Part shown: positions 37,002 through 38,079 of the stretch, in pieces
Layout of the letters: each line of letters starts with the position of its first letter
Numbering within the stretch: the first letter of the stretch is position 1
Virus record (IMG/VR): IMGVR_UViG_3300006565_000001
Location: 1 to 38,079 of that record
Length of the DNA stretch: 38,079 nt
DNA from: a virus
Strand: one strand, 5' to 3'
Position numbers and translations under genes: made by a program
Notes under the pieces: generated by a model
Database searches by the model: none
What the model was told of the DNA's origin: nothing
The model's input: only the letters and a program-made list of their open reading frames with translations

Positions 37002-38079
37002 ATGGTTATAGATAGAAGAAGAAGATTTTTAGAAGATTTAAACTTAATTAGAATGGCAGAACCTAGTAGCAATAATAACGCAGGAATGCCTAACCCTAAT
37101 ATTGGTTTTTCAACTACAACAACTCAAGGGGTTGACCCTTCTAAAGTTGAAGGGCCAAGTATTCTTGATTTTGGAGATATAATTAGAGGTGCAGTATCAC
37201 AAAAAGTAGGCACAGTAGGACCTGACGACATATTTGGTGCAGAAGTTAAAGCTGGACAAAAAGATACACTAGAACAGACAGTAAGTATTATTGATGAAAC
37301 AGGCAGAGTAGTCCATACAGGAGAAAGAAGTTCACAAGGTTTAAGCAATAAATTAACACAGCTACAAACTGATAATCCTAATGTAAGATATAGAGTAGTT
37401 TCTGATGTAGAAGTTCCTAACTTTCTTGATAGATTTAGAAGTTTAGACGCAAACCAAGAAAGAATAATACAACCATTAAATATGACAGATACTAAACCTG
37501 ATATTTTTAGAAGGGTTACTTCTGGTGTTGCTGAAGATGTTTTCAATCAATCTATTGTAGATACAGTTGCAGATGTAAGATTCGATAGTAATAATAAAAA
37601 TCAAAGTGGTAAACCAGTTATTAGAAATTTTGATTACTATAATGACACATATAAATTAGATTTACCTGATGTGCCTTTTAGTGCTTACGGACAAGGCGAA
37701 AAGTTACTTAGCTTTTTTGGCCCAACATATCAAGATGCAAGAAAATATACTGAAGCAGGTAGCAATAATAGATTATTAGCATCAATGTTTCCTGAGTCAA
37801 AAGTAGCTGGAAACATTATAGATAAAGTTTATCAACCTTTATATTCTTTTGTTAAAAGAAAAATAACAGGTAGTGAAAATCAAAGAATATCAAAAGCATT
37901 TATTGATGATGATGTAAAACCTAAGATACCAGGCACACATAAAACAGATTTAGAAAATGTAAACGATATGTTGTTTTGGGAAGCTGAACTAACAAAACAA
38001 CTTGAGTCTGCTATAAATTTAAGAGATAAATTAATAAATTCACCACCACCAACAAATAAAGAACAACAACAAGTAAACG
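37002..38079 (+). CDS. Virion-associated hypothetical protein, N-terminal part (continues at base 1)
   Basis: The ATG follows a purine-rich AGAGG and opens a frame (MVIDRRRRFLEDLNLIRMAE) that is unbroken to the window end. It continues through 1-568 after the repeated segment, giving about 436 residues in all. The N-terminus is Arg-rich and the middle mixes beta segments (VSIIDETGRVVHTGERSSQG) with helices. No family is recognised. It lies between two probable ejection proteins, so a virion role is likely. The minus-strand open frame at 37124-37546 is a shadow. Confidence 0.78.
   Translation, partial: MVIDRRRRFLEDLNLIRMAEPSSNNNAGMPNPNIGFSTTTTQGVDPSKVEGPSILDFGDIIRGAVSQKVGTVGPDDIFGAEVKAGQKDTLEQTVSIIDETGRVVHTGERSSQGLSNKLTQLQTDNPNVRYRVVSDVEVPNFLDRFRSLDANQERIIQPLNMTDTKPDIFRRVTSGVAEDVFNQSIVDTVADVRFDSNNKNQSGKPVIRNFDYYNDTYKLDLPDVPFSAYGQGEKLLSFFGPTYQDARKYTEAGSNNRLLASMFPESKVAGNIIDKVYQPLYSFVKRKITGSENQRISKAFIDDDVKPKIPGTHKTDLENVNDMLFWEAELTKQLESAINLRDKLINSPPPTNKEQQQVN
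37745..38079. repeat. Terminal direct repeat, right copy
   Basis: Identical to 1-335. See the left copy; it closes the genome into a 37,744-bp circle or marks a terminal redundancy. Confidence 0.97.

Noticed and set aside
37124-37546. 140-aa minus-strand frame
   Set aside because: It opposes the well-formed 436-aa gene, lies among rightward genes and has low-complexity Leu/Ser content.
1-38079. Further hammerhead cores
   Set aside because: I looked for CTGANGA plus GAAA on both strands. Other matches, e.g. near 3379 and 17955 (minus), lack stem II, stem III or the cleavage triplet and lie inside genes.
1-38079. Avoidance of GANTC (CcrM site)
   Set aside because: GAATC, GATTC and GAGTC words are plentiful, so the missing-word effect is not general for methylase sites.
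1-38079. tRNA genes and CRISPR arrays
   Set aside because: No cloverleaf-like segment with TTC-type T-loops in the gaps and no regularly spaced direct repeats with spacers were seen.

Overview
This window is essentially one complete tailed-phage genome of the short-tailed (podovirus) type. The first 335 bases are repeated exactly as the last 335, and a reading frame runs across the join. The non-redundant unit is therefore 37,744 bp and closes into a circle. GC content is low (about one third G+C by eye), genes are tightly packed, and translation signals are bacterial. Virion genes resemble those of marine podoviruses: a P22/SU10-type portal, an SU10-type HK97-fold capsid protein and a glycine-rich fibre. 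The likely host is a low-GC marine bacterium of the SAR11/SAR116 kind. That is inference from composition and gene families; nothing in the sequence names the host.

Layout. (1) About 21.2 kb to the end, then across the join to 4.7 kb, rightward: late genes. In order these are small terminase, portal, scaffold, capsid, head-tail adaptor, fibres, membrane/lysis candidates, tail nozzle, and a block of probable internal/ejection proteins ending in a tiny lipoprotein. (2) 4.8-6.8 kb, leftward: two small proteins and a GHKL ATPase fused to an HEXXH metalloprotease-like end. (3) 7.0-15.2 kb, rightward: RecE-like exonuclease, SSB, DNA methyltransferase, TOPRIM primase/helicase, a run of small overlapping genes with two zinc-ribbon proteins, a 2OG-Fe(II) oxygenase and the large terminase. 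(4) 15.4-20.8 kb, leftward: a probable early, host-takeover/anti-defence operon starting with ArdC and ending with an ADP-ribosyltransferase-fold protein, a Mom-like DNA-modification protein and a serine recombinase. Regions 3 and 4 converge on a pair of terminators near 15.3 kb. Regions 4 and 1 diverge from a 450-bp control region holding repeated GATTGCA motifs and a perfect 20-bp palindrome.

The most striking signal is two type I hammerhead ribozymes on the minus strand in region 4, at 18868-18926 and 19728-19785. Both have the full conserved core, a GUC cleavage triplet and three stems, and the stems covary between the copies. They lie 860 nt apart, overlap the 3' ends of the upstream genes, and would cut the early polycistronic RNA so that a three-gene segment is released. 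Each product would begin with a 37-nt leader ahead of the next start codon.

A second genome-wide signal is base-word avoidance. I find no GATC anywhere in 38 kb and only three GCWGC sites, while Ala-Ala pairs are almost always written GCC/GCG-GCN. Together with ArdC, the Mom-like protein and the methyltransferase, this points to strong selection by restriction. I see no DNA polymerase, RNA polymerase, canonical endolysin, tRNA or CRISPR array.
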